Positions 35,343 to 46,397 of a DNA stretch of 64,000 bases are shown here, piece by piece (position 1 is the stretch's first letter; the number at the start of each line of letters is the position of its first letter). Below the pieces are notes generated by a model. That model did not search any database, was not told the origin of the DNA, and worked only from the letters and a program-made list of their open reading frames with translations. Source of the stretch: Burkholderiaceae bacterium (GTDB lineage Bacteria; Pseudomonadota; Gammaproteobacteria; Burkholderiales; Burkholderiaceae_C); NCBI GenBank assembly GCA_017848435.1, contig JAFEHU010000081.1:43987-107986 (forward strand). The letters are read 5' to 3'. The translations under genes were made by a program, and so were the position numbers.

Positions 35343-35400
35343 GACGGACCTTTGGGGTGACAAGAAAAATTCACCCGGTTATAGCCGTTGGTACCCCACC

Positions 35401-35420
35401 GTACCTTGCAAAACATTGCA
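35401..35420 (-). promoter_or_regulatory. Shared upstream motif of the giant RTX genes, copy A
   Basis: Minus strand reads TGCAATGTTTTGCAAGGTAC, 17 of 20 bases identical to the motif at 42699-42718. It ends 58 bases before the start codon and 17 bases before a TATAAC -10-like box, i.e. over the -35 position. Confidence 0.5.
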
Positions 35421-35502
35421 TGACGCGCTGGCAGCCCATGCGGCCCGGATGCGGGCGGGGCCTTGGGATCAAGGCCTGAAACACCGCCCAAGGCGATTTG
35501 GG

Positions 35503-35569
35503 CACCCGTTTTAAGGTCAAATCGGCCTCACGCCTTAGTAAAAGCTTGCTACAGCGCTATACTTTTTGC
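35503..35569 (-). repeat. Dispersed intergenic repeat, copy 4
   Basis: Plus-strand order CACCCGTTTTAAGGTCAAAT, then GCCTTAGTAAAAG, then GCTATACTTTTTGC; same orientation as the copies at 25643 and 56195. Confidence 0.65.
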
Positions 35570-35669
35570 ACAAATTAAGCTGGCCTCACGCCACAAAACC
35601 AGGGGACCGGGCATGGCGTCTGGGCGGGCCCTTTCAGGCCTGCCCTTCAAACTAAGCAACCACCCGACT

Positions 35670-38600
35670 TCAGGCCACGCCGGTGAACAGAAAGTCCGTT
35701 GCCGCCAAGGTGGGGGTGCCGGTCAAGGTGACCAGGGTCACGGCGGAAGCGCTGCCCGTACCGTCAATGTCCACCTTGAGTTCCCCTGCGCTGTAGAGCA
35801 ACTGGGCATAGGCGGCGGTGGCTGCCGCGCCCATCACCAAGAAGTTGGCCCCTTGAGCGCCAGCCTGGCCCGTCAAGCCCGCGGTATTGCCCGTCCAAGT
35901 GCCTCCGGCCAAGCGGGTGAGTGCGGTCACGTCCAGTTGGATTTTGTCTGTGCCGCTCACAAAGTCGGTGATGGTGTCGCCCAAGAAGCTGACCGTGGCG
36001 GCCGTGGCGTCCAGCTCGGTGATCACGAACACGTCGTTGCCCAAGCCGCCGGTCAGGCTGTCTTGGCCAATGCCACCCACCAGGGTGTCGTTGCCGTCGC
36101 CGCCATTGATGGTGTCATTGCCCCAGGAACCCCTGAGCACGTTGTTGGCGGTGTTGCCCGTGATGGTGTCGTTGCCGCCACCACCAATGGCGTTTTCGAT
36201 CACGCTGCCGCTGGCAATGGTGAAAGTGCCCGCAGTGGCCGTGTCGTTGCCAATGCTGTTGATTTGACCGGTCACCAGGTTCAGCGTGACGGCTTTGTGC
36301 ACCGCCGCAGCGTTGATGGTGTCGGTGCCATTGTTCGTGTCCGTCAAGGTGCCGTTGCTGGTCACGTACTCTCGCGTAAACGTGTACTGATCGTTGTCCG
36401 TGAGGGCCGAGCCCCAGGCATTGATCTTGAGCGACTTGAAGGTCGCGTCCGACATGGTGCCTGTGACCGTGTCAAACAGTTTGATCGTCCAGTTGCCGTT
36501 GGCGGTGTCGACTTTCTCACCCAGAAAGGCCGAGGAGCCAATGCTGAACACCCCAGGCCAGGCGCCATCGGCGCGAGGTTGAATGAACAGCACCACCTTG
36601 GTGCCTGACGGCGAAGTCACCTCTGCTCGGAGTTCTTGCGGCTTGGTGGCCCCCAGATCCAACTCGAACTCCACCCGCTCGATGCTGATCCGGTCCACTG
36701 CGGTGGCGGCGTTCACCGCGACCGTGACGGTCCGGCCCGTGGTGTTGTCGTTGTCAGGAATGCTCAGCGGTGTATTCGCTACATTGCTGCCGCTGACCGG
36801 CTTCCAGTTGGCGACCGTGCCGCGCGTGGTGGCATCGGCTGCCAGCGTCCATTGCTCGGCCAAGCGAACCGCGGCGGTGGCATCCACCAAGCCATAACCC
36901 ACGCCTTCGTCGGAATGGTGCAGGCCACCCAGGTTCCAATTGGTGGCGCCGTTGGTCACATACTGGTTGGTGGCCTGATCCCCCACCTTGCGCGCGGTAA
37001 GTGCCAGGATGGTGGACACATCACGGAAGCCCAGGTTGGGGTTGGCCTGCAGCATCAGCGCCGCCACGCCGCCCACCGTGGGACCAGAGTACGAGGTGCC
37101 AGTGTTGAAGAAGGAATAGGCGCTCTCGTCGATGTTGGCCGTGGCGTTGTTGTCCACGTTGTTGTAGCCAGTGTTCAGCTGGTTCTTGTTGTCGCCCGCC
37201 ACAACCCCGAAGCCGGCATTCACCGTCTGGCTGCCCTGCCCAGCGCCGCCAAAGGCCGACACCAGGATGTTGGTGCCGCGCGAGCCGTACGACGCGACGT
37301 TGCCCACCTCGTCCACCGATCCCACGGCGATCACATAGCGGCTGCTGGTGCCATTGGTCATGGCGGAGTCGGCCTTGGTGCCACGCTCGTTACCGGCAGA
37401 GAACTCCAGCACCATGCCCAGGCCGTTGCGGCCTTGCTCTGCGGCTTGGCGGATTTGCTGGCCCAGGCTCAGGTTGGCCTGCTGTGGCTCGTTCTGGCCG
37501 GGTGCCTCTGGCCCCGTTGCGGTCAGCAAGTTCCCGTTGTAGTCGCCATAGTTCTCTGAAAACGCCGGGTCGGCACCGTAGGAGTTGAGCGACACCGCCA
37601 CGTTGTTGGCGCGCAAATACGCCAGGTGGGTGGCCGTGTTCGCGGCGGGCGAGGTCTCCAAAATCACAGCCGGGATGAGCTTGGAATCAAAGGCAATACC
37701 CACAATCCCTTTACCGTTGTTGGCTTCGTTGGCCGCGATGGTGCCCACCACCGTGCCGTGTTGGTGGGATTCATCGCCTCTCTGCAAGGTCATACCATTG
37801 ACCACCTTGGGCGCACCGTTCTCCATCGGCTGCGCAAAGTTGGCCCGTTCAGAGAAAGCTCCCGTGACAGCTTGGGCGTTGGTGGCGCCGTTGTAGGCCA
37901 GGTTGGCAAGCAAGTTGTTTTGAATGTCCTCGTGGGCCAGGTCAAAACCGTCGTCGCTCACCGACTGGATGATGCCTTTGCCGGTGTACCCGGCTTTCCA
38001 GGCATCCATGACGTTGATGTCGAGCAGCAGGCCGCCGTTTTTAGCCCGGGCGTCGGCAATTTTTTCAGCGGCTGTCTTGGCACCCTCAAATTGCGGATCA
38101 TCACTGGTGTACCGTTGCCCAGTGTTCACCAAATTCCACTGCGAACCGAACAGTGGATCGTTGAAGGTGAGGTTGGGATTGAAGGAGTTTTCTGCAGCAG
38201 CGGTGGCTCGGGCAATAGGGGTCGCAACAGGAGTGCCAATCTGCACTACCTGCGCCCCATAACCCAGACCTGCCGCCGCGCCGTTCAAGTCCACCGCTGC
38301 ACCCGCAGCAGCCATGTTGAGCAACACCACGGCGTTTTCACCGGCGTCCACCATACCGTTGTTGTTGGTGTCGTTGAAGACGATGATGTCGTTGCTGGTG
38401 CTGGCCGTTCCAAGGGTAAAGGTGCTGCCGCTGAACGAGCCCGCCAATTGCTTGCCGGTGCCACCATTGAAGGTCAGCACGTCCTGGCCTTTGGCAAAGT
38501 TTTCCACCAGATCAAAGCCGCTGATGACACCTTGGGCTGTGATGCCGACCGCGCTGCCGCTGTCAATCACGGTGTCAATGGCGTTGTCGCCGCCGCCCAG

Positions 38601-41600
38601 GCGGAAGGTATCGATGCCGGTGCCGCCTTCGAGCGTATCGGCACCACTGCCGCTTTCCAGCGTGTCGTTGCCGGTGCCGCCGTTGAGCGAGTCGCCAGCC
38701 GACCCGCCGGCCAACAGGTCGTTGCCGCCGGCACCGGTGATGGTGCTGGCGCCGGTTGAGCTGCTGCGCAGTGTGTTGTCACCATCATTGCCCTGCAGGG
38801 TGACGCCCTCGGCTTGGCCAATGAGTTCAATGTTGATGCTGGCGCTGCCAGTCTGGGCGCGCACCACTTCCACGCCAACCAGAAAGTCGTTGCTGTTCTG
38901 GTTGAAGGTGCTGCTGACGGTGACGGTGTCGGTGCCATCGCCACCCAGCAGCACCATGGAGGAGCCGTTGCTGCCGCCAGCCACCACCAACTCATCGTTG
39001 CCCGCGCCGCCCACCAGGGTGTCGCTGGCATTGGCGGACGTGGTGAGGGTATCGTCACCGGCGCCACCGTCGATGTAGTTGGAGCCTGCGGTGCCAGTAA
39101 CAGTGAGGGTGTCGTTGCCACCGCCGCCGTTGAGGTAGGCGGAGCCACTGTTGCTGGTGGCAATGCTGACAGTGTCGGCCCCGCTGGTGCCCAGGGCCAC
39201 TTGCAGGATGCGGCTGGCGCCAATGGTGGTGTTGGGTGCGCTGGCGTCGCGCACGGTAGCGCCGCTGCTGTTGGGGTCGTAGCTGATGAGCAGGCCTTCG
39301 TCGTCCACATAGCCCTTGGCCACGCCGCTGTTGTCTGCCAGCACCACGGTGTTGCGCTGGCCTGCGGCCAGTGCGGCGTCGGCAGCGGTGCCAACGCCGG
39401 TGCCATTGCCAACGTTGGCGGTGTTGAGGATGAGCTGGGCCGTGTTGCCGCCGTTAGAGAGGTTCAACACGTCCAGCGCAGCGGCGCTGGCCACGCCGGC
39501 CGTTTCCACGCCCAGGTTGATCTGGTCGGTACCACCGGTGGCGAGGTTGTAGGTGACGGTGTCGGTGCCGGCGCCGCCAAACAGGCTGTCGTTGCCGGTG
39601 CCACCTTGCAGTGTGTCGTTGCCGCCGAAGCCGCAGATGGCCTGCGGCGCGGTGGCGGTGCTGCTGCCCAGGGTGGTATCGCCGTTTGCGGTGCCTTCCA
39701 CCAGCGTGCCAAAAGTGGCGCTGCTGAGGGTGCCATCGCTGACCTGGATGGTGGTGGTTGAAACAGCAGTTTGCGCTGTGGGCGTGATGCTGAAGCTGCG
39801 CTCGGGCTGCGTGGTCACCACGCCAGTGACGCTGGAAGCAGGGGTTCGGCCCAGCGCCAGGGTGAGGGTGTCGCCCGCGTTCGCGTCGGTGGCCAGCACG
39901 GTGACGCTGGTCTCAGTAGCGGTGAAGGCGGTGACCACCGGCGCCACATTGATGACCTGCGCGAGGTTCACCGGCTGCACGTTGTCGGTGGCGGCGGTGT
40001 TGGGGTTACCCGCTGCATCGGTGGCTTGATTGGCCGCCAGGGCAACTGTGACGTTGCCGTTCAGGGTGGCGGTAGGCGTCACCACCAGGGTGTAAACCTT
40101 ACCCACCTCTGCGGGCACTGTGCTGGCCGTGAAGGTGCCTTTGGTGCCATTGGTCACGGCCACGTCGCCGGCGTCGAAGCCGGTCACGGCTTCGCTGAAG
40201 GTGAAGGTGTAGGTGATGGCGCCGCTGTTGCCGTCGGCGGCCGTCACCGTGTTGGGGTTGTTGTCGGTGATAGTCACCGTAGGCGCCACGTAGTCCACCG
40301 CCAGCGTCGGATTGCCCACACTGCTGGTGACGTTGTTGCCGGCCGCATCGGACAGCTTGACCGTGACCACGCCGCCTGCGGCGATGGCCGTTTGCAGCTC
40401 CGCGTTCAGCGGTGTGCCGTCCGAGGTGGTGTAGGCAACTGTGGTGTCGCCTGCGGCGATGCTGGTGTCTTCGCCCAGCTTGGTGGCGCCTACGAAGAAC
40501 TCGGCCTTGCCACCGGTGGCTTCTCCGGCCGTGATGGTCGCTCCAATGTTCAGGTGGGTGTTGGTGCTGTTGACCGTGTTGGCCACCACCGTGCCGCCCA
40601 CCGGGGTGAGTGTCACCGCCGTCGGGGCGGTGGGGGCTTTGAGGTCCACGGCCTGCACGTTGTCGGTGGCGGCGGTGTTGGGGTTGCCGGCCGCATCGTT
40701 GGCTTTGCTGGCCAACACCTTGACGGTGACGTTGCCTTCCAGGCTGGCGGTGGGCGTGACCACCAGGGTGTAGACCTTGCCTGCGTCGGCTCCGACGGCT
40801 GGGGTGAAGGCGCCTTTGGTGCCGTTGGTCACGTCCACGTCGCTGGCGTCGAAGCCGGTGACGACCTCGCTGAAGGTGAAGGTGTAGGTGATGGCGCCGC
40901 CATTGCCGTCGGCGCTGGTGACGGTGGCCGCTTTGTCGTCGGTGATGCTCACCGTGGGCACGACGTAGTCCACCGCCAGCGTCGGGTTGCCCACACTGCT
41001 GGTGACGTTGTTGCCGGCCGCATCGGACAGCTTGACCGTGACCACGCCGCCTGCGGCGATGGCCGTTTGCAGCTCCGCGTTGGTGGGACTGCCGTCAGAT
41101 GTGGTGTAGGTGACCGTGGTGTCTGTGGCGCTGATGGTGGTGTCTTCACCCACCTTGGTGGTGCCGACATAGAACTCGGCCTTGCCGCCCGTGGCCTGAC
41201 CTGCGGTGATGGTGGCGCCGATCTCCAGGTGGGTGTTGGTGCTGTTCAGGGTGTTGGCCACCACCGTGCCACCTGCTGGGGTGAGGGTCACGGTGGTGGG
41301 TGCGGAAGGTGCCGCAGGTGCCGGTGCAGGCGGTGGCGGAGGTGCTGGAACCGGCGCTGGCGCTGGAGCCGGCGGAGCTGCCAGCGTGGGCGCCTGCTGC
41401 ACGATGTTTTGCTGCAGCTGCGAGACGCTGGCCACGCTGGCGGCGTTGTCGATCTGCTGGTTGGCTGCTGCCAGCCCGGCGATCAGTGCTGGCGTGGCCG
41501 CCGCGCTGTTGGCCAGGGCCTGGCCCAGGAAGGTGCTGATGCGCACGCTGTTGGCCAGGTCCACTCTGGTCGTGGGTTCGCTTTGTGAGATGCGCAGGAG

Positions 41601-42647
41601 TTCCCGGGCAATGCTGTCGAGCAGCGGGGCCTGGATGGTGCCGGGCACGGTGGCGGCGTTGTTGTCGACCGCAGCCACGGCCTGGGCGCCGGTGACGAGG
41701 TTGGCCAGGGCCACGCCGCGCTGGTAGATCTCCAGCGCGGCTGCGCCGGGGTCGCTCACCGGGTTGATGGTTTGCAGGCTTTCACTGCCGGTCAGGCCGA
41801 GGTGGGTTTTGACAATGTTGTCGGCCTGGTCGATCTGGCTTTGGGTGATGGGCTGGCCGTTGGCCAGCAGGCGGGCCACCGAGTCGGCCAGGGTGGTCAG
41901 CGGGGTGAGGTTGAGTTCGTTGGCGGTGTTGTTGCCGGCCACGGTGCGGCCGACCAGGGCCAGGGTGTTGGGCAGGCCGGTGTCGATGTTGGTCCCACCT
42001 ACTGCAACCAGCCGGGCGTTGGTGACGGGGGAGACGATGGTGTAGTTGCCTTGCGCGTCGGTGGTGGTGGTGGGCTCGCCTGCGTCGGCGATGCCGTTGC
42101 CGTTGAGGTCCACGAACACCTGGGCACCGCTGACCAGGCCGTCAATGGCGACGCCCTGGATGCGGATGACGGCGGGGGGCAATGGGGTGTTGGAGAACTC
42201 GGTGTTGGCCGGGTTGTTGGAGTAGGTGCCGCGAAAGCCGATGAGGCGGTTGAATTCGATGGCGGCGGCGCCGTAGGTGGCGTTGGATTCGAGGCCTCCT
42301 CCCAAACGCCCGTCTCGGCCAGACAGGATGTCGGTGAGGTTCAGGGTCACCAGACCACGGTCACGGGGGAAGGCGGCGTAGGCTTCGGTCAGCCCTTGGA
42401 GTAGCGCTTGGTAGGCCACCGGGTTGGTGGTGGTGGCCGAGATACCAACGTTGGCCAGCACACGCGTGGCCAGGGCGGCATTGGTGTCGGTGAAGGTCAC
42501 GCCCACAGCACGGGCGTAGTTCTCGATCCCACTGGTGTTGGCCGCGCCGATATTGGCCAAGTACACGGCGTTGGCGGGTGCGCCACCTTGGAGAGCTTGG
42601 AACAGGTGGCTGACGGCACCTGCGGTGCCAGGGATTTGGAAAGGCAT
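35670..42647 (-). CDS. Giant RTX-type protein with subtilisin-like (S8) protease and P-domain (2325 residues)
   Basis: Start ATG 42647 (MPFQIPGTAGAV), aligned to its paralogue; upstream residues are not conserved. Order: shared N-terminal domain and SdrD-like segment; proline-rich linker (about 421-447); two tandem 225-residue Ig-like units (about 448-895); RTX blocks (about 1003-1030, 1166-1236, 1286-1356); an S8 protease domain (about 1490-1930) with catalytic Asp in SVSDDGFD (about 1565), His in HQHGTVVGTIAANE (about 1630), Asn in SAGNE and Ser in NTGTSYSGPTVGG (about 1851); a kexin-type P-domain (about 1936-2080); a last RTX block and a C-terminal export-type domain. All triad residues are present, so it should be an active, calcium-dependent secreted protease. 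The substrate is unknown. Confidence 0.9.
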   Translation of the reverse strand: MPFQIPGTAGAVSHLFQALQGGAPANAVYLANIGAANTSGIENYARAVGVTFTDTNAALATRVLANVGISATTTNPVAYQALLQGLTEAYAAFPRDRGLVTLNLTDILSGRDGRLGGGLESNATYGAAAIEFNRLIGFRGTYSNNPANTEFSNTPLPPAVIRIQGVAIDGLVSGAQVFVDLNGNGIADAGEPTTTTDAQGNYTIVSPVTNARLVAVGGTNIDTGLPNTLALVGRTVAGNNTANELNLTPLTTLADSVARLLANGQPITQSQIDQADNIVKTHLGLTGSESLQTINPVSDPGAAALEIYQRGVALANLVTGAQAVAAVDNNAATVPGTIQAPLLDSIARELLRISQSEPTTRVDLANSVRISTFLGQALANSAAATPALIAGLAAANQQIDNAASVASVSQLQQNIVQQAPTLAAPPAPAPAPVPAPPPPPAPAPAAPSAPTTVTLTPAGGTVVANTLNSTNTHLEIGATITAGQATGGKAEFYVGTTKVGEDTTISATDTTVTYTTSDGSPTNAELQTAIAAGGVVTVKLSDAAGNNVTSSVGNPTLAVDYVVPTVSITDDKAATVTSADGNGGAITYTFTFSEVVTGFDASDVDVTNGTKGAFTPAVGADAGKVYTLVVTPTASLEGNVTVKVLASKANDAAGNPNTAATDNVQAVDLKAPTAPTAVTLTPVGGTVVANTVNSTNTHLNIGATITAGEATGGKAEFFVGATKLGEDTSIAAGDTTVAYTTSDGTPLNAELQTAIAAGGVVTVKLSDAAGNNVTSSVGNPTLAVDYVAPTVTITDNNPNTVTAADGNSGAITYTFTFSEAVTGFDAGDVAVTNGTKGTFTASTVPAEVGKVYTLVVTPTATLNGNVTVALAANQATDAAGNPNTAATDNVQPVNLAQVINVAPVVTAFTATETSVTVLATDANAGDTLTLALGRTPASSVTGVVTTQPERSFSITPTAQTAVSTTTIQVSDGTLSSATFGTLVEGTANGDTTLGSSTATAPQAICGFGGNDTLQGGTGNDSLFGGAGTDTVTYNLATGGTDQINLGVETAGVASAAALDVLNLSNGGNTAQLILNTANVGNGTGVGTAADAALAAGQRNTVVLADNSGVAKGYVDDEGLLISYDPNSSGATVRDASAPNTTIGASRILQVALGTSGADTVSIATSNSGSAYLNGGGGNDTLTVTGTAGSNYIDGGAGDDTLTTSANASDTLVGGAGNDELVVAGGSNGSSMVLLGGDGTDTVTVSSTFNQNSNDFLVGVEVVRAQTGSASINIELIGQAEGVTLQGNDGDNTLRSSSTGASTITGAGGNDLLAGGSAGDSLNGGTGNDTLESGSGADTLEGGTGIDTFRLGGGDNAIDTVIDSGSAVGITAQGVISGFDLVENFAKGQDVLTFNGGTGKQLAGSFSGSTFTLGTASTSNDIIVFNDTNNNGMVDAGENAVVLLNMAAAGAAVDLNGAAAGLGYGAQVVQIGTPVATPIARATAAAENSFNPNLTFNDPLFGSQWNLVNTGQRYTSDDPQFEGAKTAAEKIADARAKNGGLLLDINVMDAWKAGYTGKGIIQSVSDDGFDLAHEDIQNNLLANLAYNGATNAQAVTGAFSERANFAQPMENGAPKVVNGMTLQRGDESHQHGTVVGTIAANEANNGKGIVGIAFDSKLIPAVILETSPAANTATHLAYLRANNVAVSLNSYGADPAFSENYGDYNGNLLTATGPEAPGQNEPQQANLSLGQQIRQAAEQGRNGLGMVLEFSAGNERGTKADSAMTNGTSSRYVIAVGSVDEVGNVASYGSRGTNILVSAFGGAGQGSQTVNAGFGVVAGDNKNQLNTGYNNVDNNATANIDESAYSFFNTGTSYSGPTVGGVAALMLQANPNLGFRDVSTILALTARKVGDQATNQYVTNGATNWNLGGLHHSDEGVGYGLVDATAAVRLAEQWTLAADATTRGTVANWKPVSGSNVANTPLSIPDNDNTTGRTVTVAVNAATAVDRISIERVEFELDLGATKPQELRAEVTSPSGTKVVLFIQPRADGAWPGVFSIGSSAFLGEKVDTANGNWTIKLFDTVTGTMSDATFKSLKINAWGSALTDNDQYTFTREYVTSNGTLTDTNNGTDTINAAAVHKAVTLNLVTGQINSIGNDTATAGTFTIASGSVIENAIGGGGNDTITGNTANNVLRGSWGNDTINGGDGNDTLVGGIGQDSLTGGLGNDVFVITELDATAATVSFLGDTITDFVSGTDKIQLDVTALTRLAGGTWTGNTAGLTGQAGAQGANFLVMGAAATAAYAQLLYSAGELKVDIDGTGSASAVTLVTLTGTPTLAATDFLFTGVA
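40289..41081 (-). repeat. 675-bp tandem duplication of an Ig-like unit
   Basis: Two copies at an offset of exactly 675 bases (225 codons). The cores at 40289-40406 and 40964-41081 differ at one of 118 bases, while flanking parts of the two copies are more diverged. Confidence 0.85.
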
Positions 42648-42698
42648 GGTAAACCTGCGGAGAATGAAGTAACCGCTTTTTACATGCCCATGTCTCGC

Positions 42699-42718
42699 GA
42701 ACATTGCAGAACATTGCA
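42699..42718 (-). promoter_or_regulatory. Shared upstream motif of the giant RTX genes, copy B
   Basis: Minus strand reads TGCAATGTTC twice in a row, a perfect 10-base direct repeat. It ends 51 bases before the start codon and about 16 bases before a TAAAAA -10-like box. Confidence 0.5.
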
Positions 42719-42856
42719 CGCGGCGCCCACAGATTCGCCTTGACGCCAGCGCCTGCAATGCGGGCACCGACATAACAGGCTGTCAGCCCACACGGGGTAT
42801 TTCTCTCGCTGGAGGCGCGAAAGTGGGACGCTATGGGAGAAAAAAGCGCCGGCGCC

Positions 42857-43569
42857 TCATTCGCCGAGGTAGGCTGCCCGCACCCGCGCATCCTGCAGCA
42901 GGTCGCCACCCGTGCCCGACATGCTGATCAACCCCGACTCCATGACGTAGGCGCGGTCGGCAATGGCCAGCGCGCGGCTGGCATTTTGTTCCACCAGCAG
43001 CAAGGTCACGCCCTGCGCGGCCACACCGCGGATGACCTCGAAAATCTTGTCCACCATGATGGGCGACAGGCCCATGGACGGTTCGTCCAGCAGCAGCAGC
43101 TTGGGGCGGCTCATCAGCGCGCGGCCCATGGCCAGCATCTGCTGCTCGCCACCCGACAGGGTGCCGGCCAGCTGGCTGCGGCGTTCTTTCAGGCGCGGGA
43201 AGATGCCGAAGACCTTGTCGAGGTCGTCGGCAATGCCGGCCGCGTCGCGCCGCACGTAGGCGCCCATCTGCAGGTTTTCGGTGATGGTCATGCGGGTGAA
43301 CACGCCACGGCCTTCCGGCACCATGGCCAGCCCCTGTTTGACCAGGTCCCAGGCGCCCTGGCCCTGAACGCTGCGCCCCAGGTAGGCAATCTGGCCACCG
43401 TTCAGCGGCAGGCTGCCGGTGATGGCTTTCATGGTGGTGGTCTTGCCGGCGCCATTGGAGCCGATCAGCGACACCAGTTCGCCCTCGCGCACCTCGAAAT
43501 CGATGCCCTTCACCGCTTCAATGCCGCCATAAGCCACCTTCAGGCCACTGACCTGGAGCAGTGCCGCGC

Positions 43570-43573
<4 letters not shown>
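42857..43573 (-). CDS. livF: Branched-chain amino acid ABC transporter ATP-binding protein LivF
   Basis: 238-residue ABC ATPase. Walker A GSNGAGKTTTMK (about residue 39), Q loop, LSGGEQQMLAMGRALM signature and Walker B LLLLDEPSMGLSPIMV are present. The short C-terminus ending ARVRAAYLGE is typical of LivF. It starts four bases inside the end of livG and is the last gene of the livHMGF operon. Confidence 0.94.
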
Positions 43574-45455
<1,882 letters not shown>

Positions 45456-45460
45456 GTGCG

Positions 45461-46393
45461 TCAGGCCCGGTCTGCCACACGCTCGCCGAGCAGGCCCGAA
45501 GGCCGCAGCGTGAGCACAACGATCAGCACAATGAAGGCAAAGATGTCGGCGTAGTTGCTGCCGAGCACGCCGCCGGTCAGGTCGCCAATGTAGCCGGCGC
45601 CGATGGATTCGATCAGCCCCAGCAAGATACCGCCCAGCACCGCGCCCCCGAGGTTGCCAATGCCGCCAAACACCGCCGCCGTGAAAGCCTTGAGCCCGGG
45701 CAGGAAACCCATGGTGTGCTGCACCGTGCCGTAGTTGGAGGCGTACATCACCCCGGCGATGGTGGCCAGGATGGCGCCAATGACGAAGGTGGCCGAGATC
45801 ACCGTGTCGGGCTTCACACCCATCAGTGCGGCCACACGCGGGTTTTCTGCCGTGGCACGCATGGCCCGGCCGAGCCGGGTGCGGTGCACCACCCACATCA
45901 GCACCGCCAGCGAGACCGCGGTGACGCCGAGGATCATCACCTGCGTGGGCGTGATGACGGCGCCGCCGATCTCGAACGGGTCACTCGGCAGCAGCGTTGG
46001 GTAGGGTTTGTAGTTGGGCTTCCAGATCACCTGCGCCAGCGTTTGCAGCAGGATGGACATGCCGATGGCGGTGATCAGCGGGGCCAGTTTGGGGCTGTTG
46101 CGCAACGGCCGGTAAGCAAGCTTTTCAATGCCGTAGTTCAGCACCGAGGTCACCACGCAGGCAATCAGCAGCGCCAGCAGCAGGATCAGCCAGCCCGGCG
46201 TTTCCGGCGGCATGCCCTCCTGCATCACGCCAATCGCGCTCCAGCTGGTGATGGCGCCGACCATCAGCACCTCGCCATGGGCGAAGTTGATCAGGTTGAT
46301 GATGCCGTAGACCATGGTGTAGCCGAGCGCAATCAATGCGTACATGCTGCCGAGCACCAGGCCGTTGATGATTTGCTGCAGCAGGATGTCCAT
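45461..46393 (-). CDS. livH: Branched-chain amino acid ABC transporter permease LivH
   Basis: 310-residue permease with about eight helices. Signatures: QQIINGLVLGSMYALIALGYTMVYGIINLINFAHGE at the N-terminus (known for LivH) and GRAMRATAENPRVAALMGVKPDT as the coupling helix. First gene of the operon as seen here; the binding protein gene (livJ/livK) usually present is not found in the window, so it must lie elsewhere or the transporter shares one. Confidence 0.95.
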   Translation of the reverse strand: MDILLQQIINGLVLGSMYALIALGYTMVYGIINLINFAHGEVLMVGAITSWSAIGVMQEGMPPETPGWLILLLALLIACVVTSVLNYGIEKLAYRPLRNSPKLAPLITAIGMSILLQTLAQVIWKPNYKPYPTLLPSDPFEIGGAVITPTQVMILGVTAVSLAVLMWVVHRTRLGRAMRATAENPRVAALMGVKPDTVISATFVIGAILATIAGVMYASNYGTVQHTMGFLPGLKAFTAAVFGGIGNLGGAVLGGILLGLIESIGAGYIGDLTGGVLGSNYADIFAFIVLIVVLTLRPSGLLGERVADRA

Positions 46394-46397
46394 GGTG

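Larger units (their letters stand above)
35343..35669. other. Intergenic region between the two giant RTX genes
   Basis: 327 bases. It holds the 5' leader of the downstream giant gene with a GGGTGA/TCACCC hairpin (35355-35376) just above the ribosome binding site, a minus-strand TATAAC (35383-35388) as possible -10, the shared upstream motif (35401-35420), the dispersed repeat (35503-35569) and a G+C-rich imperfect hairpin (35622-35645) that may terminate the upstream giant gene. Confidence 0.55.

Noticed and set aside
25896..42647. Period-27 G/C-rich repetition resembling a tandem-repeat or CRISPR-like array.
   Set aside because: The units are codons of the RTX nonapeptide GGxGxDxLx in an open reading frame; spacers are not unique and no cas genes are present.
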